NCBI GenBank assembly: GCA_963666505.2 | Contig: CAXXXL010000001.1 | Coordinates: 558,001 to 622,000, forward strand | Origin: JABGQS01 sp963666505 | Lineage (GTDB): Bacteria; Bacillota; Clostridia; Christensenellales; SZUA-584 | Length of the DNA stretch: 64,000 nucleotides | Reading direction: 5' to 3' | Part shown: positions 43,140 to 52,136 of the stretch, in pieces | How positions within the stretch are numbered: the first letter of the stretch is position 1 | Layout: each line of letters begins with the position of its first letter | Made by a program: the position numbers and the translations under genes | The notes under the pieces: generated by a model | What the model was told of the DNA's origin: nothing | Seen by the model: the letters and a program-made list of their open reading frames with translations, nothing else | The model's database searches: none

Positions 43140-44105
43140 ATGAAAAAGAGCGTAAAGATTCTGGTTCTGATGCTGGCATTAATAATGGTGGCAGCAGCTT
43201 TCCTAGGATGTGCAGAAAAGGCTGCTGAAGAAGAAACTGCTGATGATACGGCAGCGGAAGACCAGCTCGTGTTTGCATGGTCACCTGCAACGTTGGACAA
43301 TCCGTATTTCATCACAGTTACGGAAGGTTTCGAAGCAAGATGCAAAGAGCTCGGAGTTGAGCCTCTGGTAGCAGACCCTGCATACGACGCTGAAAAGCAG
43401 TATGGACAGTTTGAAAACTGGATCGCAATGGGTGTTGACGCCATGTCTGCATGTCCGGTTGACACAAGGAGCCTTGAAGAGGTTACTGCTAAAGCTCAGG
43501 AAGCCGGCATAATAGTTGTTGGCGAAGCTCAGGGTATCGCAAATGCTGATGCAAACGTTATAGTTGATGACTATGCATACGGCGTAGCAAACGGCGAAGC
43601 TGCATCAAAGTGGATCAATGAAAAGCTCGGCGGCGAAGCAAAAGTCCTTCTACTGTGCCTCGACCACGTTGAAGCTGTTACACTTCGTGGTAATGGTATG
43701 GAAGATACGATAACCGAGAAGACAAATGCTGAGATAGTAGCAAGGCAGAGCGCTGAGTCTATAGAACAGGCAATGGAAGTTACTGAGACAGTTCTGACAG
43801 CTAATCCGGACATCAACGTTATCTCTTGCGTCAACGACCAGCTGGCACTTGGAGCTATGCAGGCAGTGCAGAACCTCGGTATCGAAGACGAGAACTTCTA
43901 TATCGGCGGAGCAGACTACACGGATGAAGCTATTGCAGCTATGGAAGAAGCAGGCAGCTACTTCAGAGTAAGTTCAGACATACAGCCATACCAGACAGGC
44001 ATCGACATTGCTGACGTTATGTACGACTATGTAATGAACGGATCTAAGGGCGAAACATTCTACTTCGACATCGTTCCGCAGTGGCAGACAAGCCTTGGGT
44101 GGTAA
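43140..44105 (+). CDS. Sugar ABC transporter substrate-binding lipoprotein
   Basis: A 321-residue precursor with signal peptide and lipobox FLGC, an acidic linker, and a ribose-type periplasmic-binding fold (SPATLDNPYFITVTEGF, VDAMSACPVDTRS, NDQLALGAMQAVQN). ATG 43140 follows aggagga. It precedes an ATPase gene that is now frameshifted, so its transport system may be inactive. Confidence 0.93.
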   Translation: MKKSVKILVLMLALIMVAAAFLGCAEKAAEEETADDTAAEDQLVFAWSPATLDNPYFITVTEGFEARCKELGVEPLVADPAYDAEKQYGQFENWIAMGVDAMSACPVDTRSLEEVTAKAQEAGIIVVGEAQGIANADANVIVDDYAYGVANGEAASKWINEKLGGEAKVLLLCLDHVEAVTLRGNGMEDTITEKTNAEIVARQSAESIEQAMEVTETVLTANPDINVISCVNDQLALGAMQAVQNLGIEDENFYIGGADYTDEAIAAMEEAGSYFRVSSDIQPYQTGIDIADVMYDYVMNGSKGETFYFDIVPQWQTSLGW

Positions 44106-44136
44106 AAACAACAGAATCTAATAGGGTCACAAATAA

Positions 44137-44162
44137 GCGCAGCAGGTTAATTCCTGTTGCGC
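44137..44162 (+). promoter_or_regulatory. Hairpin after the binding-protein gene
   Basis: A 10-bp stem (GCGCAGCAGG at 44137-44146 with 44153-44162) and a 6-base loop, with no T-run. It parallels the hairpin after the other binding-protein gene at 23331 and probably sets the expression ratio within the operon. Confidence 0.65.
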
Positions 44163-44184
44163 TCCCTATACGGGGGGAGAGAGT

Positions 44185-45682
44185 ATGAGCACGATATTAA
44201 AGATGAAGAATATCACCAAGGTATTCCCCGGCGTCGTGGCGCTCGATAACGTTTATCTGGATTTTGAAGAAGGTGAAGTGCACGCAATAGTGGGCGAGAA
44301 CGGCGCAGGCAAATCTACACTTATTAAAATACTCACCGGTGCACACAGACCGACAAAAGGATCTATGGAGATTTTCGGTAAAGAGTATGATTATCTTACG
44401 CCTCACGAAGCCATGGGAAAAGGTATAGCGGCCATTTATCAGGAATTTATACTGGTGCCTTATCTTACGGTTGCAGAGAACATTTTCTTTGGAAGAGAAG
44501 AGACAAAGGGCGGGCTTCTGAACAAAAAGGAAATGAACAGGCAGACCCGTGAGCTGTGCAAAGAGATGGGCGTAGATGTCAACCCGAGAGCCCGGGTTAT
44601 GGACCTTGGTGTAGCATATCAGCAGATAGTTGAAATAGTAAAAGCGGTATCTCAGAACGCAAAGATACTAGTTATGGACGAGCCGTCGGCTCCGCTGACG
44701 ACAAACGAAATTGAAGCTATGTTCAATGTGGTGCGTAAACTGAAAGCAAAGGGAGTTACAGTGATCTACATATCGCATCGTCTTGAAGAGATCTTCGAGA
44801 TATGCGACCGTGTTTCGATTATGCGTGACGGTCAGTATATCACCACAGCAAAGACTGACGAGATAAGCAAAAAAGAGATAATTTCACATATGGTCGGCAG
44901 AGAGCTCGGCGAGAGTTTCCCGGGCGGCGCCGGCGGAAGAGATGATATTATCCTTGAAGCACAAGGGATTACAACAGGTAAAATCAAGGATATTTCTTTT
45001 AAACTGAAAAAAGGTGAAATCTTAGGTTTTGGAGGCCTTGTGGGTGCCGGCAGGACGGAAACGGCAATGGCTTTGTTCGGCGTTGACGCACTTGAAAGCG
45101 GCACTGTTTTAGTGAACGGCAAGAATGTAAAAATTAAATCTCCTAAGCAGGCGATACCATGGAATCGGGCTTATCCCTGAAGACAGGAAACGGCACGGTC
45201 TTGTTCTGTCTATGCAGGTTAAGGAAAACATAACTTTCAGTATTCTGACTAAAATTAAAAAATGGCTGTTTGTTGACAAGAAAAAAGAAATACAGCTGTC
45301 GGAAAAACTGAAGGATGAACTGCGGATCAAAACACCGACGCTCAAACAACGGGCAAGAAACCTTTCGGGCGGGAATCAGCAGAAGGTGGTTCTTGCAAAA
45401 TGGCTGGCAACACGGTGTGATGTTCTGATATTTGACGAGCCGACAAGGGGAATTGACGTTGGTGCGAAACAAGAAATATATCATCTGATGCACGAGCTTA
45501 CGAAAGAAGGTAAAAGTATAATAATGATATCTTCGGAAATGCCTGAACTTATAGGTATGTCGGACAGAATACTTGTAATGCATGAGGGAGTTATCAACGG
45601 GGAGCTCAGCTCATCAGAATATTCACAGGAAAGAATACTGGAGATGGCATCCGGGCAGGAAATTGGAGGAGTGGGAGCATGA
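44185..45682 (+). pseudogene. Sugar ABC transporter ATP-binding gene, frameshifted
   Basis: A RbsA/MglA-type double ATPase split into two frames. The first part (44185-45180, 331 residues) has Walker A GENGAGKST, VMDEPSAPL, and GGLVGAGRTE, then runs into a stop after KSPKQAI. The correct continuation (GIGLIPEDRKRHGLVLSMQVKENI) is in another frame starting around 45163 and continues through LSGGNQQK and IFDEPTRGIDVG to 45682. A net shift near 45158-45165 (2 bases lost or 1 gained) explains it. Either the gene is dead or the base is a sequencing error; both flanking transporter genes are intact. Confidence 0.85.
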
Positions 45683-46635
45683 AAAAGAAAGTAAACGTAC
45701 TCAATATATTAGCCAGATACGCAATTATACTGGCTTTGGTGTTGTTGGTTATAGTATTTTGGTCGTCGTCAGATACGTTCTTTACCGAGAACAATATATT
45801 CAATATATTCAAACAGGTTGCAGTCGTCGGTATAGTATCGGTCGGTATGACGATGGTGCTGCTGACAGGCGGAATAGACCTTTCGGTCGGCTCGACCATA
45901 GGCGTTGCATGCGTACTGACAGCGACTCTGCTTCTAGCAGGTGTGAACGCTATACTTGCGGTTATTATTTCCCTGATAGCATGTACGGCGATAGGTATGC
46001 TTAACGGCTTCTTTATAAACGTTTTGAAGATTCCGCCGCTTATAACAACGCTTGGTATGATGACATCCCTTCGTGGTACGGCATACCTTATTACTGGAGG
46101 GCTGCCGATATTCGGATTTGAGTCGGACATACTGGTGCTTGGCAAGGGTATGATATTCGGTGTCATACCTGTACAGATGGTAATAATGGTGGCAATATTC
46201 ATCCTTGGGTGGCTGTTCCTTGATAAAACACGATTCGGCAGATATATATACGGCGTGGGCGGTAACGAAGAAGCGACAAGGCTTTCGGGAGTAAACGTCA
46301 AGAAAATCAAATATATAGTATATGCTATTTCGGGGTTCCTTTCAGGGCTTGCGGGGGTAGTTCTTCTGGCAAGGGTAAATTCAGGACAGCCAAAAGCAGG
46401 CGACGGTTATGAGATGAACGTAATCACGGCAGTTGTTTTGGGAGGCGTTTCGATATCCGGCGGAGAAGGCAAGATAGGCTTTGTTATAATCGGCGTTTTG
46501 TTTATGGGTGTGTTGACCAACGGTATGATAATGCTGAACGTGGATACATATGTACAGCAGGTAATCCAAGGCTTTGCGCTGCTTGGTGCAGTCAGCCTTG
46601 ACAGGGCAGTACAGACCCTGAAGTCTAAATCTTAG
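45679..46635 (+). CDS. Sugar ABC transporter permease (RbsC family)
   Basis: A 318-residue permease with TGGIDLSVGSTIGVAC and VGGNEEATRLSGVNV, the ATPase-coupling motif. It overlaps the end of the ATPase frame by 4 bases as ATGA. Unlike the operon at 18575 there is a single permease gene, so a homodimer is expected. Confidence 0.93.
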   Translation: MKKKVNVLNILARYAIILALVLLVIVFWSSSDTFFTENNIFNIFKQVAVVGIVSVGMTMVLLTGGIDLSVGSTIGVACVLTATLLLAGVNAILAVIISLIACTAIGMLNGFFINVLKIPPLITTLGMMTSLRGTAYLITGGLPIFGFESDILVLGKGMIFGVIPVQMVIMVAIFILGWLFLDKTRFGRYIYGVGGNEEATRLSGVNVKKIKYIVYAISGFLSGLAGVVLLARVNSGQPKAGDGYEMNVITAVVLGGVSISGGEGKIGFVIIGVLFMGVLTNGMIMLNVDTYVQQVIQGFALLGAVSLDRAVQTLKSKS

Positions 46636-46650
46636 TTAATAACTTGGGTT

Positions 46651-46732
46651 AGCGCTACGGCAGCCGTTGCCGGCAGCGCTTTGAAATGCGGAGCAGGCTG
46701 TGCTCTAAAGACATTGCGTCTTTGCCTGCTCC
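46651..46732 (+). promoter_or_regulatory. Two tandem structured stem-loops between permease and cysteine-rich gene
   Basis: The first stem pairs AGCGCT (46651-46656) with AGCGCT (46675-46680), with an inner CGGCA/TGCCG stem. The second pairs GGAGCAGGC (46690-46698) with GCCTGCTCC (46724-46732), with a nested AAAGAC/GTCTTT stem (46707-46712, 46718-46723). No T-run follows, so they are more like processing or regulatory RNA structures than a plain terminator. Confidence 0.5.
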
Positions 46733-46783
46733 TCTCCCGTAAAAACGATATTTTGATACCCTTTATAGCGAAAGGAGACCGAC

Positions 46784-47788
46784 ATGACAGGCGACGGTAT
46801 AACATTAGGGAAATCGGTGGTACTTGCAGCTTATAAATATTTAGAGCAGCAAAAAAACCTTGGCAGTATTTCGGAAATGCTGGACAGTGTTGATATAGAA
46901 AACATGCTGTCTGGCGTACTTGAGGAAATATCTGAAACGGAAAAATTGTCGGGGTCACATCTTAAGCTTCCCTCATTGGAAGAGATATTCAAGAATATAA
47001 AAACAGATGACTTAATAAATCATGATGATGTACAGAAAATCTTGTGCAGCTATGCAAAGAAAGCATGGCACGTAAGCGTGCTTGCTTATCATACTTGCAC
47101 GCTTATTGCATTTGCTATAAAAACAAAAGAAATAAACAACGAAGATTACAGCAATGTTATAAAAAAGATAGGACTGCGAAGCTTGATTAAAGACGTTTGC
47201 AGCATAGATAAAGAAATACAGCTTATAACACAGATAGCTGAGAGTTATGAGCAAAATGAAAAAGGAGTAACGAAGGGTAAACAGTATGTTGACCTTATCA
47301 AAAAAGCTTATAAAAAAGGCTTTGCTTTCGAGCGGGAGTTTGGCGGCTGTGCACAGTGTTCTATAGCTGCATGCTGTGAGACATTAGGCAAAGATCTAGA
47401 GCCGATTTTTCAGCCTGCTACAGTGCTTTCGGGCGGCTGTGCTGTTTGTATAGACGGTTCGTGCGGTTCATACAGCGGTGCTGCTATTATGATTGGCAGC
47501 TTTATTGGGCGGAGTTTTGGCGGTATGCTGAGCGGCAGTGATGACGATGATTACGCAAAGGCGAACGAGCTTGGACAGAAATTGCATAAAAAATATATAG
47601 ATACATACGGCGGAGTGACATGCAAGGACGTACAGAAGAGCGTTTTTGGCAAGGCATTCCTGCTTAGCGACCAGAGTGAGCTGGAAGGATTCAGGGCGGC
47701 AGGGGCACACGAAGACAGGTGCCCTAGTGTAGTAGCAGCGGCAAGCGCATGGGCTGTCGGCATATTGTACGACGAAGGACTTATATAA
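46784..47788 (+). CDS. C_GCAxxG_C_C family cysteine-rich protein, first copy
   Basis: A 334-residue protein. The first ~180 residues are helical and unfamiliar. The C-terminal ~150 match the C_GCAxxG_C_C family of putative redox-active proteins: FGGCAQCSIAACCE, SGGCAVCIDGSCGSYSGA, YGGVTCKDVQK and DRCPSVV. The regularly placed cysteines could bind a metal cluster or form a redox-active pair. Function is unknown. Its paralog at 48174 has the same layout, and the two flank a tautomerase. It starts a run of closely spaced genes leading to GAPDH and PGK. Confidence 0.8.
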   Translation: MTGDGITLGKSVVLAAYKYLEQQKNLGSISEMLDSVDIENMLSGVLEEISETEKLSGSHLKLPSLEEIFKNIKTDDLINHDDVQKILCSYAKKAWHVSVLAYHTCTLIAFAIKTKEINNEDYSNVIKKIGLRSLIKDVCSIDKEIQLITQIAESYEQNEKGVTKGKQYVDLIKKAYKKGFAFEREFGGCAQCSIAACCETLGKDLEPIFQPATVLSGGCAVCIDGSCGSYSGAAIMIGSFIGRSFGGMLSGSDDDDYAKANELGQKLHKKYIDTYGGVTCKDVQKSVFGKAFLLSDQSELEGFRAAGAHEDRCPSVVAAASAWAVGILYDEGLI

Positions 47789-47804
47789 GAAAGAAGGGAT
47801 ATCA

Positions 47805-48149
47805 ATGCCGTTTATCAATGTTAACACAACACAAAAACTGCAGGACAATACAAGAGAATCTATAAAGAAAAGACTAGGTGAGCTTATAAGCATAGTGCCC
47901 GGTAAGTCGGAGAGCGTGCTTATGATAAAATTCGATGATAGCTCTTGTATGTACTACTCGGGAACTGCAAAGGCAAAAGTGGCTTATGTGGATATAAAAA
48001 TCCACGGAAGCGCAACACAGGAACAGAAGAAACAGCTCATAGAAAGCGTATTCGAGCTTTTCAGAGAACAGCTTGGGATTGACAGTAAAGATGTTTTCAT
48101 AACGATATCTGAGTTTGATAACTGGGGCTTTGAAGGAACAATGGTCTGA
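47805..48149 (+). CDS. MIF/tautomerase-superfamily protein
   Basis: A 114-residue protein of MIF length with the catalytic Pro directly after Met (MPFINVNT). It has KAKVAYVDIKIHG in the central beta strand and the typical C-terminal EFDNWGFEGTMV. MIF-type tautomerases convert keto and enol forms of phenylpyruvate-like compounds; the substrate here is not known. It lies 16 bases after and 24 bases before the two cysteine-rich genes, so it is part of the same transcription unit. Confidence 0.85.
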   Translation: MPFINVNTTQKLQDNTRESIKKRLGELISIVPGKSESVLMIKFDDSSCMYYSGTAKAKVAYVDIKIHGSATQEQKKQLIESVFELFREQLGIDSKDVFITISEFDNWGFEGTMV

Positions 48150-48173
48150 CAACTGAAAGTAGGAGGTCGAAAA

Positions 48174-49163
48174 ATGACGAAGAGAGAAGGAAACCCGACC
48201 GACTGTATAAAAGAAATCGTACAAAATGCTTTTGCGTGGCTGGGGCTTGGCTTAGCAAATGAATTTGAAAAAAACGCAATATCAACACAATTGCTGAGCG
48301 GAGCGCTGGCAGAAGTATACGGAATATACAACTCCGGTGAGGAACCGGATATATCTAAGATAATAAGCGATGCAAAAGAATATACGAGAACTGCGGCAGA
48401 AGCGCTGGGCAGAGATTCGTGCCTTACCAGTCATATAATATATTGCAGTACAAGCGGCGTATTGCCGTTTTATCTTACAAAGATTGCGGCGTATGGAATA
48501 ATATATTTTGAACGTAGGGATAAAAGTCTTGACATACTTATAAGAACAAAGGGAATACGGAAGGCTATAAACGAGTTATTAGGCATAAAAAACGAAACGC
48601 AGATAGCGGGGCTCATAGAAGAGCAATATGTGCGGATATTGAGCGAAAAGGCATACAGCGAAGACGAAGTTGAACTGATAAAGAAAGCATACGAAACAGG
48701 CTTTCACTATGAGCAGGAACACGGCGGCTGTGCGCAGTGTACTATTGCTGCTATGTATGAGACAATGGGAAAAGAAAAGGGCATGCTTTTCCAGGCAGCA
48801 ACTACGCTTGCAGGCGGAGGGGCGCTATGTACAAACGGCTCGTGCGGTGCCTATGGCGGAGGGCTTTTAGCAATAGGAAGCAATATAGGCAGAAGTTTTG
48901 AAGGCATGGTCGCATACGGCGACAACGAAGAACGTGACAAAGCATATGAGATGGGGCAGAAGCTGCACGATAGGTTCATGAAATGCTATGGCGGAGTATG
49001 CTGCAAAGAAGTGCAAAAAAGAGTAATAGGCAGAGTATATAACTTAAGAGACGAACAGGAGCACAAAAAGTGTCCTGGTTCGGACGGAGATAAATGCCCT
49101 TCGGTTGTTGGTTATACATGCAGCTGGGCAACACAGATATTGATTGACGAAAACATGATTTGA
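48174..49163 (+). CDS. C_GCAxxG_C_C family cysteine-rich protein, second copy
   Basis: A 329-residue paralog of the product of 46784. The C-terminal half has HGGCAQCTIAAMYE, AGGGALCTNGSCGAYGGG, YGGVCCKEVQKR and DKCPSVV; the helical N-terminal half is more divergent. AGGAGG precedes the ATG. The pair probably forms a heteromer or has related redox roles. The GAPDH ribosome site begins 11 bases after its stop. Confidence 0.8.
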   Translation: MTKREGNPTDCIKEIVQNAFAWLGLGLANEFEKNAISTQLLSGALAEVYGIYNSGEEPDISKIISDAKEYTRTAAEALGRDSCLTSHIIYCSTSGVLPFYLTKIAAYGIIYFERRDKSLDILIRTKGIRKAINELLGIKNETQIAGLIEEQYVRILSEKAYSEDEVELIKKAYETGFHYEQEHGGCAQCTIAAMYETMGKEKGMLFQAATTLAGGGALCTNGSCGAYGGGLLAIGSNIGRSFEGMVAYGDNEERDKAYEMGQKLHDRFMKCYGGVCCKEVQKRVIGRVYNLRDEQEHKKCPGSDGDKCPSVVGYTCSWATQILIDENMI

Positions 49164-49186
49164 TTTTATTTTCAGGAGGAAAAGCA

Positions 49187-50203
49187 ATGGCGAAAGTTAA
49201 AGTAGGCGTAGCAGGATACGGAGTAATAGGGCAGCGGCTGGCGGACGGAGTAGCATGCCAGGGCGACATGGAGCTGGTGGGCGTGGCGGACATTGCCCCA
49301 ACGATATCGGTAAGAGCATTAAAGCACAAAGGTATGCCTTACAAAATGTTCAACGTAGACCCGAGCAATAAAGCTATGGAGCAGGCAGGCATACCAGTAT
49401 CGGGCAGCTTTGAAGAGCTGGTGCAGGAGTGCGATATAATGCTGGACAGCAGCCCAGGCGGCATAGGAGCAAAGAACAAAGAGCTGTACGTTAAGCATAA
49501 CACCAAAGCAGTGTTCCAGGGCGGCGAGAAGAACGAAGTAGCTGACGTGTTCTTTCACGGATACGCCAACTACGAAGCTGGCGTGGGAGCAGATTACCTA
49601 AAGCTGACAAGCTGCAACACCACAGGGCTGATACGTGCGGTAGACATGCTGGACAGAGCAGTAGGCCTGGACAAGGTAGCGATAACGATAATCAGAAGGG
49701 TAGCAGACCCGGGCGACTATCACAGGGGCCTTACAAACGCACTGCAGGTAGCCAAAGCGCCCAGCCACCAGGCAGAAGACCTTATGACTATAATGCCGCA
49801 TGTGCCGTGCACGGGCATACTGGTGCATACGCCTGTGACGCACGGGCATATCATAACAGTGATCGCAACGCCTAAGAAGAAGATAGAGAAGGATGACCTC
49901 TGGGAGATGGCAAACGAGCACCCGAGGATAATGCCGGTACGGCTGGAAGACGGATTCCTTGGTAATGCATCGATGTTCCGCTGGGCAAGAGACATAGGCA
50001 ACAATCGCGGTGATATGTATGAAGTTGCGCTGTGGGAAGAATCGATAGTCAAGTCGGGCGACGACATAATGTTTGCTATAAACATACCGCAGGAAGCTGT
50101 AGTTATTCCTGAAAACATAGACGCTATCCGTGCAGCAATGAAGATGCAGCTGACTAGAGAAGAAGGCACAGCGGAAACTAACAAATACCTTGGGATGAAA
50201 TAA
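49187..50203 (+). CDS. Type II (archaeal-type) glyceraldehyde-3-phosphate dehydrogenase
   Basis: ATG 49187 follows AGGAGG with a 7-base spacer; an upstream in-frame start overlaps the previous gene. The 338-residue product has the N-terminal VGVAGYGVIGQRLADGV, the active-site SCNTTGL (C143), VHTPVTHGH, and RIMPVRLEDGFLGNAS. These are features of the archaeal class II GAPDH, which shares little sequence with bacterial GapA. It phosphorylates and oxidises glyceraldehyde-3-phosphate using NAD(P). The PGK gene starts 4 bases after its stop, so the pair forms a complete GAP to 3-phosphoglycerate module. Confidence 0.93.
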   Translation: MAKVKVGVAGYGVIGQRLADGVACQGDMELVGVADIAPTISVRALKHKGMPYKMFNVDPSNKAMEQAGIPVSGSFEELVQECDIMLDSSPGGIGAKNKELYVKHNTKAVFQGGEKNEVADVFFHGYANYEAGVGADYLKLTSCNTTGLIRAVDMLDRAVGLDKVAITIIRRVADPGDYHRGLTNALQVAKAPSHQAEDLMTIMPHVPCTGILVHTPVTHGHIITVIATPKKKIEKDDLWEMANEHPRIMPVRLEDGFLGNASMFRWARDIGNNRGDMYEVALWEESIVKSGDDIMFAINIPQEAVVIPENIDAIRAAMKMQLTREEGTAETNKYLGMK

Positions 50204-50207
50204 GCAA

Positions 50208-51446
50208 ATGAAGTATGGTATTAAGACGATAGACGACTTTGATGTAAACGGCAAGACTGTTCTTTTAAGAGTAGACATAAACCAGCCGGTGGATAAGGAA
50301 ACGAACACGCTTAAAGACACGACGAGAATAAAGGGCTGTGTGCCTACAATCAAAGAGCTTTCCGACAAGGGCGCAAAGCTGGTCATACTGGCGCATCAGG
50401 GCAGCGACATAGAGTATCAGAACTACTGGAACCTTTCGCCGCACGCAAAGGTGATAAGCGAACTTGCAGGCAAAGAAGTGCAGTTCGTGCCGGACGTGTG
50501 CGGACCGTATGCACAGAATAAGATACAGCAGCTCAGCAGCGGCGAGATACTGCTGCTCGACAACGTGCGGTTCATGGCGGAAGAGATGACGCTGTTTGAA
50601 ACAAAGCTAAACCTAACGCCGGAGCAGATGGCAAAGACGCAGGTGGTGAGCAAGCTCTCGCCGCTTGCAGATATATATGTATGCGACGCTTTTGCGGCAG
50701 CGCACCGTGCCCAGCCGACACTCATCGGGTTCGAGCAGATTCTCCCGTCAGCGATGGGCAGGCTGTTCGAGAAGGAATATGAAGTGCTGTCAGATATACT
50801 CGAAGCCCCGAAACGTCCGTGCGTGTTCGTGCTGGGCGGTGCCAAGATACAGGATGCTTTTCTTATGATGGACAAGGTGCTTGTTGAAGGCATCGCCGAC
50901 AAGGTGCTGTGCGGAGGACTGCTTGCAAACATAATGCTGATTGCGGGCGGAGTGGACATTGGCAGGGCGAGCGAAGACTTCATCTATACTAAAAACCTTG
51001 ATGGGTTCATTGAGCAGGCACAGGAGATACTAGAGACATATTCAGGCAAGATAGTTGCGCCGGATGATCTTGCGTATGTCAAAGACGGTAAACGATATGA
51101 AGCTGGTATAGAAGAGCTGCCGCAGGACGAGATGCTCATTGATATAGGGGAGGCGACGATAGATAAGTATTCGCAGATACTCAAATCTGCCGGAACGATA
51201 TTCATAAACGGTCCTATGGGAGTATTCGAAAAGGAGCTTTCAGCAAACGGTACAAAGAAGGTATGGGAAGCAACAGCAGACTCAACAGGGTTCAGCGTAG
51301 TGGGCGGCGGAGACAGCGTAGCCGCAGCCAACCTTTTTAAAGTCAACGATAAGATAAGCTACATATGCACCGGAGGCGGAGCGCTTGTGAGGTTCCTCTC
51401 CGGTGAGGAGCTGCCTGTGGTTGGGGCACTGAAAAACGCAAATTAA
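50208..51446 (+). CDS. pgk: Archaeal-type phosphoglycerate kinase
   Basis: A 412-residue PGK with LLRVDINQPVD, TTRIKGCVPTIKEL, LLDNVRF, VFVLGGAKIQDAF, the nucleotide-binding FINGPMGVFE and a C-terminal YICTGGGALVRFLSGEELPV. The length and several motifs follow archaeal rather than bacterial PGK (bacterial enzymes have DFNVP and STGGGASLE). Only 4 bases separate it from the type II GAPDH. It is the last gene of the unit. Confidence 0.93.
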   Translation: MKYGIKTIDDFDVNGKTVLLRVDINQPVDKETNTLKDTTRIKGCVPTIKELSDKGAKLVILAHQGSDIEYQNYWNLSPHAKVISELAGKEVQFVPDVCGPYAQNKIQQLSSGEILLLDNVRFMAEEMTLFETKLNLTPEQMAKTQVVSKLSPLADIYVCDAFAAAHRAQPTLIGFEQILPSAMGRLFEKEYEVLSDILEAPKRPCVFVLGGAKIQDAFLMMDKVLVEGIADKVLCGGLLANIMLIAGGVDIGRASEDFIYTKNLDGFIEQAQEILETYSGKIVAPDDLAYVKDGKRYEAGIEELPQDEMLIDIGEATIDKYSQILKSAGTIFINGPMGVFEKELSANGTKKVWEATADSTGFSVVGGGDSVAAANLFKVNDKISYICTGGGALVRFLSGEELPVVGALKNAN

Positions 51447-51956
51447 TAGAAATAATATGTTTGCTTTTTATACGTTTAATGTTCAGGGAGCATTGGTCAG
51501 AACCCGGTATAGTTTATTGCACTTCTTCTGAGTATAATACATAATGAATAACACATAATCTTAAAGATTACTAATTAAGATTATACTGCAATGCATTCAC
51601 CTGATAACAATCATTACTATATCAGTATGAATCAGCACGCCTTAACGCATTTTTCCAACCGTATGTTCTAATAGTAAAGTAACGAATAAGTTTGGGATAT
51701 AATTGGAACCACATTTTTTAAATATAACATTTTCACACTCGGCATACTCTCTATATTTCAATGTTGATAATAAAATTATTGTTTCCTCGTGAATATAAAC
51801 TTGACCTTGTTCCACAGGATTGTACGATTTGAAAGTGGCGATTAGCAGCTGGTATAATAAATTAAGAGTTAATAAAAACACCCTCGCTTCGACCTATCTA
51901 TACCCGGACCCTGGCGAAAAGGAATTATACAGATGAACAGATCATCAGTAGACTGC

Positions 51957-51972
51957 CCACCGGCGCCGGTGG
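51957..51972. repeat. 16-bp perfect palindrome
   Basis: CCACCGGCGCCGGTGG is an exact palindrome and stands out in an AT-rich spacer. It could be a protein-binding site or a remnant of displaced coding DNA. Confidence 0.7.
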
Positions 51973-52044
51973 TCAAGCTGCCAATAAAATAACAAAGCTG
52001 CAGAAAATCATTTTCAGCATTTTAGTGTATTTGGGGGTAGTCAA

Positions 52045-52053
52045 TGTTATAAT
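52045..52053 (+). promoter_or_regulatory. Extended -10 promoter element
   Basis: TGtTATAAT is a perfect extended -10 sequence, with no clear -35, about 84 bases upstream of the PHP-Cache-DUF294 gene. Confidence 0.55.
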
Positions 52054-52136
52054 ATTTCATACGTACATATAAAAGCTCTAAAGGGCTGCTGCTGTAAAAA
52101 ATTATCCGAGGAAGGTTAACGGAACTGAAGAAGGAA

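Larger units (their letters stand above)
51447..52136. other. 690-base intergenic region
   Basis: No convincing gene is present. A 79-codon minus-strand frame at 51642-51881 lacks a ribosome site and recognisable motifs. The region is AT-rich except for a short GC-rich island at about 51890-51985 that contains a 16-bp palindrome. Its last ~90 bases hold the promoter and leader of the 954-residue signalling gene. Confidence 0.5.

Noticed and set aside
45212..45682. Independent half-size ABC ATPase gene
   Set aside because: No ribosome site, and the sequence continues precisely from the upstream half in another frame; it is the second part of a frameshifted gene.
51642..51881. 79-codon minus-strand frame in the spacer after PGK
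   Set aside because: No ribosome site, no family motif and AT-rich composition; probably chance.
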